Shown here piece after piece: positions 18,388 through 26,766 of a stretch of DNA of 64,000 nucleotides. The stretch's first letter is position 1. Each line of letters begins with the position of its first letter. The DNA is from Stieleria maiorica (lineage in GTDB: Bacteria > Planctomycetota > Planctomycetia > Pirellulales > Pirellulaceae), in contig NZ_CP036264.1 in the NCBI RefSeq assembly GCF_008035925.1, forward strand, positions 5,826,402 to 5,890,401, in the 5' to 3' direction. Made by a program: the position numbers and the translations under genes. The notes below the pieces were generated by a model. The model was not told where the DNA came from, searched no databases, and worked only from the letters and a program-made list of their open reading frames with translations.

Positions 18388-18861
18388 CTAAGGGTTGGGT
18401 TGAATTCGGAACATCGGCTTTCCGAAATCGACCGCCTGCTGATCGGCCACCAAGACCTCCAGGACCTTGCCGCTACATTCGGCAGGGATCTCGTTAAACA
18501 CCTTCATCGCCTCGACGATGCAGACGATCGTGTCGGGGCTGATCATCTGTCCGACCTGGACGAACGGTTCCGCCTCGGGGTTCGCCTTGGAATAAAACGT
18601 TCCGACCATCGGGGCGTTGATCGTGATCGATCCGTCATCGACCGCTGCCGGTGCCGCCGCCGGGGCGGCCGCTGCTGGTGCGGGCAACGGAGCGGCTGCC
18701 GCCGGGGCAACGGGCGCCAAACCGCCACGACCGAGTTTGATTCGATCGTCACCCTGCTGCAAATCCACCTCCGTCAACTCGTGCTCTTCCATCAGCTTCA
18801 CGATGTCACGGATGCGTTCTAAATCGAAGACGTTGTCGCCCGCTTGTTTGCCTTTGCTCAT
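18388..18861 (-). CDS. accB: Biotin carboxyl carrier protein of acetyl-CoA carboxylase
   Basis: This 157-residue carrier shuttles carboxybiotin between AccC and the carboxyltransferase. Residues 10-45 are the helical N-terminus (IRDIVKLMEEHELTEVDLQQ). Residues 49-73 are an Ala/Pro-rich flexible linker. Residues 78-155 are the biotinyl domain, with the target lysine K120 in VEAMKVFNEI. The canonical EAMK(M/L)xNEI is slightly changed (Val-Phe) but within family variation. It lies in an operon with accC (131-bp gap) and the upstream M24 peptidase (39-bp gap). Confidence 0.96.
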   Translation of the reverse strand: MSKGKQAGDNVFDLERIRDIVKLMEEHELTEVDLQQGDDRIKLGRGGLAPVAPAAAAPLPAPAAAAPAAAPAAVDDGSITINAPMVGTFYSKANPEAEPFVQVGQMISPDTIVCIVEAMKVFNEIPAECSGKVLEVLVADQQAVDFGKPMFRIQPNP

Positions 18862-18900
18862 GCCTATCTCGATCGCGAAAAAAAAAGATTGGGCGAGGTT

Positions 18901-19986
18901 TTACAGGATCAACCCACAATCATCGAGTCCCTTTGGCATTTGACTGAGAACCTCGTGCCCAGTCTCTGTCACCAAAACGTCATCCTCGATGCGGATTCCG
19001 AATTCGCCACCAAAATACACCCCCGGCTCGACCGTGATCACCATACCGGGTGCCAGAACGTCCTCACTGACCGCCGAAAGTCGCGGCATTTCATGAATTT
19101 CTAGTCCCACACCGTGGCCCAGCCCGTGCACAAAGTATTCATCCAAGCCAGCGCTTTTCAGCACATTTCGAGCCGCCGCGTCCACTATTGACGCATCCAC
19201 GCCAGGACGAATCGCATCAATCGCTGCGAGCTGAGATTCTAAAACGGCTTCATAAGCCGACAGAAACCGCGCCGGCGGGTTGCCGAAATGAAAACTGCGG
19301 GTCATGTCACTCGCATAGCCCCCCAATTTGGTGCCCCAATCGACCAACAGCGTCGGATAATCGCCGACCACCGCCAGACTGCTGCGGTAATGCGGCTTTG
19401 CCCCTCCCGGCCCCGCGCCGATGATCGGCTCGAAACTGAACCCGGTCGCCCCCAATCGGCGGATCGTCGCCTCCAATTCATAGGCGATCTCCTGCTCCGT
19501 CCAGTCCGGCCCCAATTTCGCCAGGATCGACTGCAGCGCCCGCTCATTGATCCGCACCGCACTCCGCAAGATGTCGATCTCTTCGGCGTCTTTGATCATC
19601 CGATGTCCGCTGACAACGCCCGTCGTCTCGACCCACTGGATCTCGGGCAGCCGTTCTTTGAATTGCCGGACCTGCGCGAGCGTCACTTGGTCGGCTTCGA
19701 TCGCGATGCGGGCCGCGCCGGTCCCACCGACCACCTCGGCGAAAAAATCGATCGGTTTTTCCGCCGGCGATTTAATCGCCACGGCCAACCCCGGACACTC
19801 TTCTTCCAACTGCTCGGTGTAGCGCCCGTCGCTCAGCATCGTCTGGCCGGTCGCATGCACCAACAAGGACGAACTGTCGCCGGTAAACCCGGTCAAGTAG
19901 GTCACGTTGATCTCGTTGGTCACCAAGAACGCGTCCGCTTCGATCGTCGCAAGCTGGCTACTTAGTTTTCGGATTCTGTCGTTCAT
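18901..19986 (-). CDS. M24 family Xaa-Pro peptidase
   Basis: This 361-residue metallopeptidase probably cleaves Xaa-Pro peptides in the cytoplasm. Residues 1-125 are the creatinase N-terminal domain ([21 protein letters not shown]). The rest is the pita-bread catalytic fold with the five metal ligands in [19 protein letters not shown] (two Asp), [13 protein letters not shown] (His), ITVEPGVYF (Glu) and [10 protein letters not shown] (Glu). The ATG at 19986 overlaps the stop of the LRR lipoprotein (ATGA). An open frame 28 codons further upstream lies inside that gene and was rejected. Location directly before accB matches a widespread bacterial arrangement. Confidence 0.93.
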   Translation of the reverse strand: MNDRIRKLSSQLATIEADAFLVTNEINVTYLTGFTGDSSSLLVHATGQTMLSDGRYTEQLEEECPGLAVAIKSPAEKPIDFFAEVVGGTGAARIAIEADQVTLAQVRQFKERLPEIQWVETTGVVSGHRMIKDAEEIDILRSAVRINERALQSILAKLGPDWTEQEIAYELEATIRRLGATGFSFEPIIGAGPGGAKPHYRSSLAVVGDYPTLLVDWGTKLGGYASDMTRSFHFGNPPARFLSAYEAVLESQLAAIDAIRPGVDASIVDAAARNVLKSAGLDEYFVHGLGHGVGLEIHEMPRLSAVSEDVLAPGMVITVEPGVYFGGEFGIRIEDDVLVTETGHEVLSQMPKGLDDCGLIL

Positions 19987-20750
19987 GGGTGAGGTTGCTT
20001 CACACGATCGGGGTGTTTTTGGTTGACGTGAACGTGCAGATTCGGGTGAGTCTCGAACAACCAATCCCACCCCGACTGCGTCACCGCGCTATCGTCCAAA
20101 TAGAGCGACTGGAGTTTGGGCAGCGAAGCGATCTGCCGCAATCCCAGGTCGTCGATCGGCACCCCGATCAGATGAACATTTCTCAGGCTTTCGATCGTCG
20201 CCACCGCGCCGGCCGTCTCTGCCCCCAGTCGCGTGCCCCCCAGACGTAAGTTTCGCAGTTGGGACAATGCCGCCAACTCACCAACGCCCGCCGCGGTGGC
20301 ATCGCAGTGCGGCAGGTTCAGAATCTGAATCGACTGGCAACCGGCGATCGCCTTCAGCCCCCGATCGGTCAGCGGCGAGAGCCGCAGCCGCAGATGAACC
20401 ACACTCGGCAGCCTGGCAATCGCCTCCGCCCCGGCGTCGGTGACCGCCCCCGCATCCAACTGAATCACTTCCAGCCACTCGTCACTGGGCTCCACGGCGC
20501 TCAAGTCCGAGTCATCGACCGAGGTTTGCGATAGTTTGATTCGATCCGCTTGCCCCGACCGCCCGCCGGAAAGTTGCTCGGCAAAGCCGATTTCCGACGT
20601 CGCCGATTCGTCCACCGATGCCGTCGACGTTTGCTCCGGCGACGGACGACGACACCCGCTCGCTGACAAGAGCAGCAACAGGGGAAAGAATGCTGGCAGG
20701 GTCACGATGGCGCGGCGCCATCTGCGGTTGCGAAGGTGCTCAGTCATCAC
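19983..20750 (-). CDS. Leucine-rich-repeat lipoprotein
   Basis: This 255-residue exported lipoprotein has a basic start, a hydrophobic stretch LPAFFPLLLLL and the lipobox SASGC (C33). Residues 85-245 hold about six leucine-rich repeats (LSPLTDRGLKAIAG, IQILNLPHCDATAAGVGELA, LRNLRLGGTRLGAETAG, IDDLGLRQIASLPKLQSLYL), of the type seen in planctomycete 'LRR' surface proteins. It could bind protein or glycan partners; no enzyme motif is seen. The ATG overlaps the stop of an Uma2 remnant upstream, and its own stop overlaps the M24 peptidase start, so translation through the three appears coupled. Confidence 0.85.
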   Translation of the reverse strand: MMTEHLRNRRWRRAIVTLPAFFPLLLLLSASGCRRPSPEQTSTASVDESATSEIGFAEQLSGGRSGQADRIKLSQTSVDDSDLSAVEPSDEWLEVIQLDAGAVTDAGAEAIARLPSVVHLRLRLSPLTDRGLKAIAGCQSIQILNLPHCDATAAGVGELAALSQLRNLRLGGTRLGAETAGAVATIESLRNVHLIGVPIDDLGLRQIASLPKLQSLYLDDSAVTQSGWDWLFETHPNLHVHVNQKHPDRVKQPHP

Positions 20751-20974
20751 TGGTCCGAGGCGTCCGATTCGTCCAGTTGCACATCGTCATAAACTCCCGC
20801 AGCGGCAAACGCAGTGAAAACGGTCACATGGGTCGCGATCGCATTGTGACGGTTCGAACCGCCCGCCGGCGCGTAAACGATCCCGGCGACGTACTCGTGC
20901 CGCTGATCGGAAAGCGTCTCTCCGGCCAAGTAGTCTTGGATGGAAATGCGGTCGTGGTTTGTGGCGGGGTTCAT
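20747..20974 (-). pseudogene. Truncated Uma2-family (DUF820) endonuclease-like remnant
   Basis: The frame encodes about 75 residues starting MNPATNHDRISIQDYL. It matches the N-terminus of Uma2/DUF820 proteins (SIQDYLAGETLSDQRHEYV, then GIVYAPAGGSNRHNAIA). Full-length members are about 190 residues with a PD-(D/E)xK core. Here the frame jumps after NAIATHV to VYDDVQLDESDASDQ, which resembles the family 'YYPDVMV..D..D' segment about 35 residues too early, then stops. This looks like an internal deletion followed by truncation, so nuclease activity is not expected. It overlaps the LRR gene start by 4 bp, so it may persist as a translated leader. Confidence 0.55.
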
Positions 20975-21173
20975 CTCGGCGAGTCTACGCTTTGGGGAGT
21001 CCGACTGCAAACAACATCGCCGCTGCGATTCGGAGTCAGTGACACGTGCTCCGATCGGCCATGGGATCGCAAAAAAACAGGCTCGAACAGGCCCGCATCA
21101 CTGGGCGTGATTTTAACGGTGAGCTACAGTTTAGGGACGACGTTTCTCGCTCATTGATCAACCCACCGGCGCT

Positions 21174-22124
21174 ATGGCAACCCTCCGCTTGACCAAACAC
21201 AACACGGCGATGCTTGCATCGGCGATGACGTTGGTCGATGCGATTTCCGCCGACGCGATCGTGCTGCTGCTGGAAGGGGCGACCGATTGGCAGCGATTGG
21301 CCGAATTGGTGGCCAAGCACAAGTTCGAGAAACCGCTGATCGTCGCGGTCGACTCGATCGAAGAATTGGACGGGGCGGCCGAGGCCGGGCTGAAACCGAT
21401 CGCGCTGAACAAAGAAAAAGCCCCGTTGCTGGAACGGTTGCAGCACGCCTTGCTGGAAGCCGCAGCCGACGAGTTCATCAAACCCAACGACGAAGTCGTC
21501 GCGATCTATGGCGGTTTCACTTCCGGCCGACTCGATTCGATCAGCCACCTGAAACTGGACGAACGCATGCGTCGACTGACGACGCGCGACCTGCAGTCGC
21601 TCGAAAGCAGCGTTCCGCTGAAAACGATGAAGGTGGTCGTTGATCTGGCCGTCCAGATCGGCGTCGAAGGCCGCGAAGGCAAACCGGTCGGGGCACTGTT
21701 CGTCGTCGGCGACACCCGCAACGTCCTCAAGCACGCCAGCGACAGCGGCGTCGACCCGTTCCGCGGGTACAACAAAAAGGCCCGTAACCTGTTCGACGCC
21801 AAAGTCCAAGAAGACGCCAAGGAACTCTCTCAGTTGGACGGCGCCTTCCTGATCACCGCCGACGGGACGATCGAACGCAGCCGGCAGATGCTGGAAGTGC
21901 TGCACGAAGACCTGAACATGTCCAAGGGCCTGGGTTCCCGCCACTGGGCCGCCGCCGCGATCACTCGACGCACCAAGGCCGTCGCGATCGTCGTCAGCCA
22001 GTCCACCGGGACGGTGCGTCTGTATCAAAACGGATTCCTGAAGATGCAGATCGAGCCGATGGACAAGGGCATCAAATGGCAGGAGATCTCCTTCAAGCCC
22101 CCGAGTGCCAGTGGCGATGACTAG
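21174..22124 (+). CDS. Diadenylate cyclase (DisA_N/DAC domain), DacZ-like architecture
   Basis: This 316-residue protein carries a C-terminal DAC domain that makes c-di-AMP from two ATP. Signature motifs are LDGAFLITADGTI (DGA at 222-224) and GLGSRHWAAAAITRRTKAV (RH at 255-256, with W in place of the common R/E, then AA), followed by VVSQSTGTVRLYQNG. Residues 1-115 resemble a pyruvate-kinase C-terminal-like domain (SADAIVLLLEGATDWQRLA, KPLIVAVDS, NDEVVAIYGG), as in archaeal DacZ. It has no membrane helices, unlike CdaA, and no helix-hairpin-helix, unlike DisA. The start ATG is at 21174; cmoA follows 18 bp after the stop on the same strand. Confidence 0.82.
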   Translation: MATLRLTKHNTAMLASAMTLVDAISADAIVLLLEGATDWQRLAELVAKHKFEKPLIVAVDSIEELDGAAEAGLKPIALNKEKAPLLERLQHALLEAAADEFIKPNDEVVAIYGGFTSGRLDSISHLKLDERMRRLTTRDLQSLESSVPLKTMKVVVDLAVQIGVEGREGKPVGALFVVGDTRNVLKHASDSGVDPFRGYNKKARNLFDAKVQEDAKELSQLDGAFLITADGTIERSRQMLEVLHEDLNMSKGLGSRHWAAAAITRRTKAVAIVVSQSTGTVRLYQNGFLKMQIEPMDKGIKWQEISFKPPSASGDD

Positions 22125-22142
22125 CGCCACCGGCGATGACTG

Positions 22143-22874
22143 ATGTCTCGCGACAACCTCTATTCCCTGCCGCGTGAGCGAGTCGGCCAATTCCAATTTG
22201 ACGCCGATGTCGCCAACGTCTTTCCCGACATGATCTCGCGGTCCGTCCCCGGATACGCCTCGATCCTGTCGGTGATCGAGCAATTGGCCGGACGTTTTGT
22301 GCTCCCCGGCACCAACGTCTACGACCTCGGCTGCTCACTGGGCGCCGCCACGCTGCTGATCCGCAATCAGGCACCAGCGGACGTCAGCATTCACGCGGTC
22401 GACAACTCCGCCGCGATGATCGACCGACTGCGAGACAAACTGGACGCCGATGCGGCCGCCCCGGATGCCTGCGAAGTCCACTTGCAACTGGCCGACATCT
22501 GCGACGTCGCGATGAACAACGCTTCAATGATCGTGTTGAATTTCACCCTGCAGTTCGTGCCCGCCGAAAAGCGACGCGGATTGCTGCAGTCCTGCTTCGA
22601 TGCCCTGCTGCCCGGCGGCGGTTTGGTGATCAGCGAAAAAGTCTGTTTCGACGATCCCGGACAACAATCCCTGCTGACCGAATTGCATCTGGATTTCAAA
22701 CGCGCCTGCGGCTACAGCGAATTAGAAATCGCCCAGAAACGAACTTCGCTGGAAAACACCTTGATCCCGGAATCGATTGCCGCTCACTCGGATCGGCTGA
22801 CAGAGATCGGCTTCAGCGTCGTCGCCCCGTGGTTCCAATGTTTCAATTTTGCATCCATCCTGGCCGTGAAATAA
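22143..22874 (+). CDS. cmoA: Carboxy-S-adenosyl-L-methionine synthase
   Basis: This 243-residue SAM-dependent enzyme makes carboxy-SAM from SAM and prephenate for cmo5U34 modification of tRNA wobble uridine. It aligns along its length with E. coli CmoA from memory: FDADVANVFPDMISRSVPGY, YDLGCSLGAATLLIR, MIVLNFTLQFVPAEKR, ERK-like SEKVCFDD and DFKRACGYSELEIAQKR. All blocks are in the right order. CmoB, which uses the product, is not in the window. It is probably co-transcribed with the diadenylate cyclase (18-bp gap), with no evident functional link. Confidence 0.95.
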   Translation: MSRDNLYSLPRERVGQFQFDADVANVFPDMISRSVPGYASILSVIEQLAGRFVLPGTNVYDLGCSLGAATLLIRNQAPADVSIHAVDNSAAMIDRLRDKLDADAAAPDACEVHLQLADICDVAMNNASMIVLNFTLQFVPAEKRRGLLQSCFDALLPGGGLVISEKVCFDDPGQQSLLTELHLDFKRACGYSELEIAQKRTSLENTLIPESIAAHSDRLTEIGFSVVAPWFQCFNFASILAVK

Positions 22875-22898
22875 ACAGCCGCCCAGCCCACGGTGGGG

Positions 22899-24446
22899 TC
22901 AGCGATTCTCCCAAAACTCCCGCGCCGCTCGAATGAACGGCACATAGCCGGCTATCTCCTCCGGCGGCAATCGCGTCAACCGTTGCTCGTACTGGGACAA
23001 CCAGTCTTGGAAGAACCGCACGCTTTCCTGAGACACGCGGCGGCGGCCGTCAAATTCGATCCACCAGGGGGCCGACACCGCCGCGCGATAATGGTCGTCG
23101 TGCAGCGTCATCACACGAAGGATCACCCAACCGCTCTCTTCGGCCATGATGGGCGGGATCTCACCGCCGGCTTTGGCAAATTCATCCAAGCGGGCGCTGT
23201 AGTGCACGCGGTTGTTGTGAATCACCTCCAGATAGTCGACCGGATCGCGGACCGCCAGATTCAATTCCGGTTGCAAACGCAACACTTCTCCGCTGTGGCC
23301 CTGGAAAACGTGGCCGGGCAATTTGCCGCCGACCAAGGGACGCAACAGCGGTCCGTTGGTCGCCACGCTGTTGCCCGCCCAGACGCCCTCCCACCAGGCC
23401 TGCTCGGAGGCCGGTTGGGTCGGCGATGACACATCATCACCAACGCTGGAAGTGTCGGATGTGACGTACAAGCGGTTGTAGCCGATCGGGGTTCGCGCCG
23501 AAGCGTCTCCGCCGCCGGCCAGCGGGACCAGCGGAATCCCCGCGTCGAGGACGTGTCGATAAATCCGCTCGGCGTAGCGGCCGACTTGGGTGGGCTCGCC
23601 CAGAGAGAACGACGACGGAGCGTGGCCATCGCGGATCGCCAGGACTCGCTTGTCCAGACGCAGCCAATCGCCCATCACAAAGATGCCCTGCACCTTGCCG
23701 CTGGCCAGCCAAACCGGCAACTCCCAGGCAAAGGGGTTTTCGATTCCGATTTTGACATCCGTCTCGGTTTCGCTGTTGATGACCGCGACCAGGTGTTTCA
23801 GCGAGTTTTCGGTGGATGAGAACGTCTCTGCGGCCTGTTCATCCAGTCCGAAATAGGCCAAGCCCCGATCACAGGTCACGTCGGTGCGGACCCAGAGCGG
23901 GTCGTGACCGATCGGGTCGTCGGCATCGCGGTGGGGAATCGGCTTGGCCGGCCGCTTGCCCAGCACGGCGGCGACGTGGAGGTCCTCCGAGGCCATTCGC
24001 AGCGGCACGCTTTCCGACGACGGCGTGACGCAACAATCACCCGCCAGCCATCCCTCGGCCGCCATGTCGACCATTCGCGGCAGCGCGACGGTTTTTTCAT
24101 CCAAGCTGGTTTTTTCCAGCTCGAAGGTACCGTTGATCACCCGGTATTCGGGTCCCCGAATGATTCGAAAGCGATACGGCCCGTCGGGCAATTCCAGCAC
24201 GACGCTGCGATCGACGACAACGCCGATCCCGGCCGAAACGGTCTGCCGGACCGGCAGCGGTTTTTCCGAACGTCCCGACGGGGCAACGCCGCGATAGAAC
24301 TCGACCCGTGAAATGACGTTTTGTCCACTCGATTCGTCTTCCAGGTGCAGCGTCAATGAACCGCCCGCGGCCAGACAGGGACTGGCCGCAGAAATCAGAA
24401 GCCCTAAAGTAAACGCCCAATGGGCCGACCTTTGCCGTAATTTCAT
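22899..24446 (-). CDS. CehA/McbA-like secreted protein lacking the usual metal ligands
   Basis: This 515-residue protein has a signal peptide (WAFTLGLLISAASPCLA). The N-terminal 120 residues are a beta-sandwich (LTLHLEDESSG, LPDGPYRFRIIRGPEYR). The region from residue 130 has GWLAGDCCVTPSSESVPLRM then ASEDLHVAAVL. CehA-family metallohydrolases read 'GWYSGDLHVHR' here with two metal-binding His; both are absent, so catalysis by the usual PHP-type site is doubtful. The later part (330-515) keeps family-like GIPLVPLAGGGDASARTPIG, NRLYV and VAVRDPVDYLEVIHNN. Role unknown; possibly a binding protein. It stands alone and converges with cmoA. Confidence 0.7.
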   Translation of the reverse strand: MKLRQRSAHWAFTLGLLISAASPCLAAGGSLTLHLEDESSGQNVISRVEFYRGVAPSGRSEKPLPVRQTVSAGIGVVVDRSVVLELPDGPYRFRIIRGPEYRVINGTFELEKTSLDEKTVALPRMVDMAAEGWLAGDCCVTPSSESVPLRMASEDLHVAAVLGKRPAKPIPHRDADDPIGHDPLWVRTDVTCDRGLAYFGLDEQAAETFSSTENSLKHLVAVINSETETDVKIGIENPFAWELPVWLASGKVQGIFVMGDWLRLDKRVLAIRDGHAPSSFSLGEPTQVGRYAERIYRHVLDAGIPLVPLAGGGDASARTPIGYNRLYVTSDTSSVGDDVSSPTQPASEQAWWEGVWAGNSVATNGPLLRPLVGGKLPGHVFQGHSGEVLRLQPELNLAVRDPVDYLEVIHNNRVHYSARLDEFAKAGGEIPPIMAEESGWVILRVMTLHDDHYRAAVSAPWWIEFDGRRRVSQESVRFFQDWLSQYEQRLTRLPPEEIAGYVPFIRAAREFWENR

Positions 24447-24609
24447 CCGAGACAGGTTCCAGCGTGATTGCGGCGCAAACTTTGCTCCTTTGGGCCCGTT
24501 GGCACCGACCGTGCCAACTTTGTTGTCGGCGAAGTATAAACGGTAACCGCGCCGGATCGGCCCCTTTCCCCACCCACCATCTGACTAATCGTTAGAGAAA
24601 ACCTTTATC

Positions 24610-25593
24610 GTGGCTGAAGATCTTTACCAAACCCTGGGCGTTGCTCGAACCGCCTCGAAAGACGAAATCAAAAAGGCCCATCGCAAACTGGCACTGAAGT
24701 TTCACCCGGACAAAAACCCCGGAAAGGACGCGCAAGAGAAATTCAAGCGGATCCAGGAAGCTTACGATGTCTTGAGCGACGACGAAAAACGGGCTGCCTA
24801 TGACCGCTACGGCAAGGATTTCGAAAAGATCCGTGGCGGCGGGTACCAAGGGGCCGCACCGGGAGGTTTTGACGGACTGGATCTGGAACAGATCTTCGGC
24901 GGCGGCGGTGGAGGTGGAGGCGGCGGCCAAGCCGGCGGATTCAATTTTGAAGGCGGCTTCGGAGACTTTTTCGAACAGATCCTCGGCGGCGGCGGACGCG
25001 GACCGCGAGGCGGCGCCGGCCGCGCCGCCGGTGCACGAACCGCCCCGAACCGCGGCCCGCAGAAAGGCGCCAATATCCGCCATGAACTCGAACTGCCACT
25101 CTCGCTGGCCGTACGCGGCGGGGCGACGGAGTTCTATGTCGGTGACGAAAAGTTGTCCGTCACGATTCCGCCCGGTGTGGCCGACGGGGCAAAAATGCGA
25201 CTCCGCCAGCAAGGCGAGCCCTCGCCCAGCGGCGGCCAGCGCGGTGACCTGATCCTGGTGATCAAGACGTCACCCCATCCGCACTATCGCCGTCGCGGCC
25301 AAAACCTCGAACTGACCCTGCCGGTCTCCCTGAGCGAAGCGGCCTTGGGGACCACCGTGGATGTGCCCACGCCATCGGGAGTCGTCAGTCTGAACATTCC
25401 CGCAGGCAGCAGCGGCGGACGCAAGCTGAGGCTCAAGGGGCAAGGGATTCCTTCCAAATCCGGTGCCAGCGGGGACCTGATCGTCCAACTTCAAATCAAG
25501 TTGCCCGAATCGATCGACGACGAGTCGCGGGAGTTGCTGAAGAAGTTCGCGGCCAAGAATCCCCAGTCGCTGCGTGAGGATTTGACCTTCTGA
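24610..25593 (+). CDS. DnaJ-type co-chaperone (CbpA-like, no zinc finger)
   Basis: This 327-residue protein has a J domain (residues 1-68, HPD at 32-34, [20 protein letters not shown]) that stimulates DnaK ATPase. A Gly/Phe-rich linker follows (about 75-150, including a run of nine Gly). Residues 155-320 are the DnaJ C-terminal substrate-binding region ([40 protein letters not shown]). The Cys-rich zinc-finger repeats of true DnaJ are missing, as in CbpA. The start is GTG at 24610, directly before [10 protein letters not shown]. rnpA begins 9 bp after the stop, so the two are co-transcribed. Confidence 0.94.
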   Translation: MAEDLYQTLGVARTASKDEIKKAHRKLALKFHPDKNPGKDAQEKFKRIQEAYDVLSDDEKRAAYDRYGKDFEKIRGGGYQGAAPGGFDGLDLEQIFGGGGGGGGGGQAGGFNFEGGFGDFFEQILGGGGRGPRGGAGRAAGARTAPNRGPQKGANIRHELELPLSLAVRGGATEFYVGDEKLSVTIPPGVADGAKMRLRQQGEPSPSGGQRGDLILVIKTSPHPHYRRRGQNLELTLPVSLSEAALGTTVDVPTPSGVVSLNIPAGSSGGRKLRLKGQGIPSKSGASGDLIVQLQIKLPESIDDESRELLKKFAAKNPQSLREDLTF

Positions 25594-25602
25594 CGGCCAG
25601 CG

Positions 25603-25983
25603 ATGAAACCCAACGCCTTTCCCAAATCGAAACGCGTCGTCAGCGGCCGCGCGTTCACGCTGGTGCTGCGAAAAGGCGGCTGCGCGGCCGATGATTGCTT
25701 GGTGGTTTTCGCGTTCCCCCGCCGCGAAGGCGACGACCGCTCCGACCAACCTCGTCGACTGGGCGTGACCATCCCCAAGAAAACCGGGAACGCCGTCGTC
25801 CGAAATCGCTGGAAACGCTGGATCCGCGAGTCGTTTCGTACCCAGCAGGCGGACTTCCCAACCGGGTATGACTTCGTCGTTCGCCCCAAAAAAGGGGCAA
25901 CCGGAAACTGGACCTCCATCCGCCGTTCGCTGCCAAAACTGGCCCGAAAAGCAGCTCGGCGGCTCGAATCGAAACGGGGTTAG
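25603..25983 (+). CDS. rnpA: Ribonuclease P protein component
   Basis: This 126-residue basic protein helps the RNase P RNA remove tRNA 5' leaders. The family RNR motif is intact in GVTIPKKTGNAVVRNRWKRWIRES (about residues 50-73), preceded by KSKRVVSGRAFTLVLRKGG. The C-terminus is short and basic. In most bacteria rnpA follows rpmH near the origin; here it follows a dnaJ-like gene by 9 bp, with neither rpmH nor yidD/yidC close by. It is followed by a large repeat region. Confidence 0.94.
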   Translation: MKPNAFPKSKRVVSGRAFTLVLRKGGCAADDCLVVFAFPRREGDDRSDQPRRLGVTIPKKTGNAVVRNRWKRWIRESFRTQQADFPTGYDFVVRPKKGATGNWTSIRRSLPKLARKAARRLESKRG

Positions 25984-26040
25984 CAGGCGCTGGTAGAAGG
26001 GACGAATGCTAGCGGGAAGCGTAACGGGCTGTCGATTTAG

Positions 26041-26119
26041 TGAGCCGACGGCGCTAGCCGCGGGCCTAGCGGTGCCAGCATCGCCCCTTCGAGGCCCGTG
26101 GCTAGCGCCATCGGCTCAC
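26041..26119. repeat. Intergenic palindromic repeat, family C (copy 1)
   Basis: The left arm TGAGCCGACGGCGCTAGCCG continues CGGGCC. The right arm GGCCCGTGGCTAGCGCCATC (26093-26112) continues GGCTCA. The arms match along 23 of 26 positions, leaving a loop of about 26 nt. A near-identical copy is at 40387-40463. It is located 57 bp after rnpA. Confidence 0.88.
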
Positions 26120-26206
26120 TCTTGTTTCGGTTGCGATTAAATCGACAGCCCCGTAAGCGAGCGGCGAGTGAAAGGATGGTGACGGTACAGAAGAGGCAGA
26201 AAGATA

Positions 26207-26292
26207 CGGGGCAAAACGATGGGGGCAAAACGATGACTCTTGGGAAAAGAAGGAAGGAGGCGGAGGCAGAATGATTCGGGGCAGAATGATGC
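26207..26292. repeat. Family F repeats, reverse-oriented arm (GGGGCAAAACGATG / GGCAGAATGAT)
   Basis: Units GGGGCAAAACGATG and GGGGGCAAAACGATG (26208-26235), then GGCAGAATGATTC and GGGGCAGAATGATG (26266-26291), are the reverse complements of the tandem units at 26319-26528. The left and right blocks could pair into a long imperfect stem. Related sequences are at 49058, 51376-51482 and 52464-52520. Confidence 0.85.
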
Positions 26293-26318
26293 AGTAGCCG
26301 GACGACGAAGGCTCGCTC

Positions 26319-26528
26319 AATCATTCTGCGTCCCCATCATTCCGCCCCCACATCATTCCGCCCCCACATCATTCTGCCCCCACATCATTCTGCCCCCACA
26401 TCATTCTGACCCCACATCATTCTGCCGTCTTATCGCCTTGCCCCCATCGCCTTGCCCCCATCGTTTTGCCCCCATCGTTTTGCCCCCATCGTTTTGCCCC
26501 CATCGTTTTGCCCCCATCGTTTTGCCCC
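26319..26528. repeat. Family F tandem array of 16-bp and 14-bp units
   Basis: The first part has six copies of a 16-bp unit, consensus CATCATTCTGCCCCCA (26335-26430; the last is degenerate). The second part has seven copies of a 14-bp unit, consensus CATCGTTTTGCCCC (26431-26528; the first two read TATC/CATCGCCTTG). There are no spacers between units. The two consensus units are clearly related (CATC, TT, TGCCCC). With flanking sequence it fills the 783-bp gap between rnpA and the zinc-ribbon gene; 26529-26766 shows no coding signal. Confidence 0.92.
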
Positions 26529-26766
26529 GATTCCCGCAGCCCGCCACCTGCAACGCCCCCAAGCGGCGACTCGAATCGATCCTGCAAATTAAATCGCTTG
26601 CACTGACAATCGGGCTCCTTTTGCCGCGTGATCCTGAAGCGAGCTGGACTTTCACGACTGCTCCCGACCTGCGGTGTTCATTTCACCTATTCTCCTAACG
26701 GGTGGAAAGTCGAAGAACACCTAGAACAATCCAGCTGCAAACACGATCCAAGCCCGTTGAAGATCG

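Noticed and set aside
21036-22283. 415-codon open frame on the minus strand
   Set aside because: It is antisense to the diadenylate cyclase, whose DAC motifs are clear, and has no domain of its own.
26319-26528. CRISPR array
   Set aside because: The units are 14-16 bp and directly abut each other, with no unique spacers, and no cas genes are present.
26240-26698. 152-residue open frame over the repeat array
   Set aside because: Its translation is simply the repeat read in one frame (Pro/His/Ser-rich, periodic); no start context or domain.
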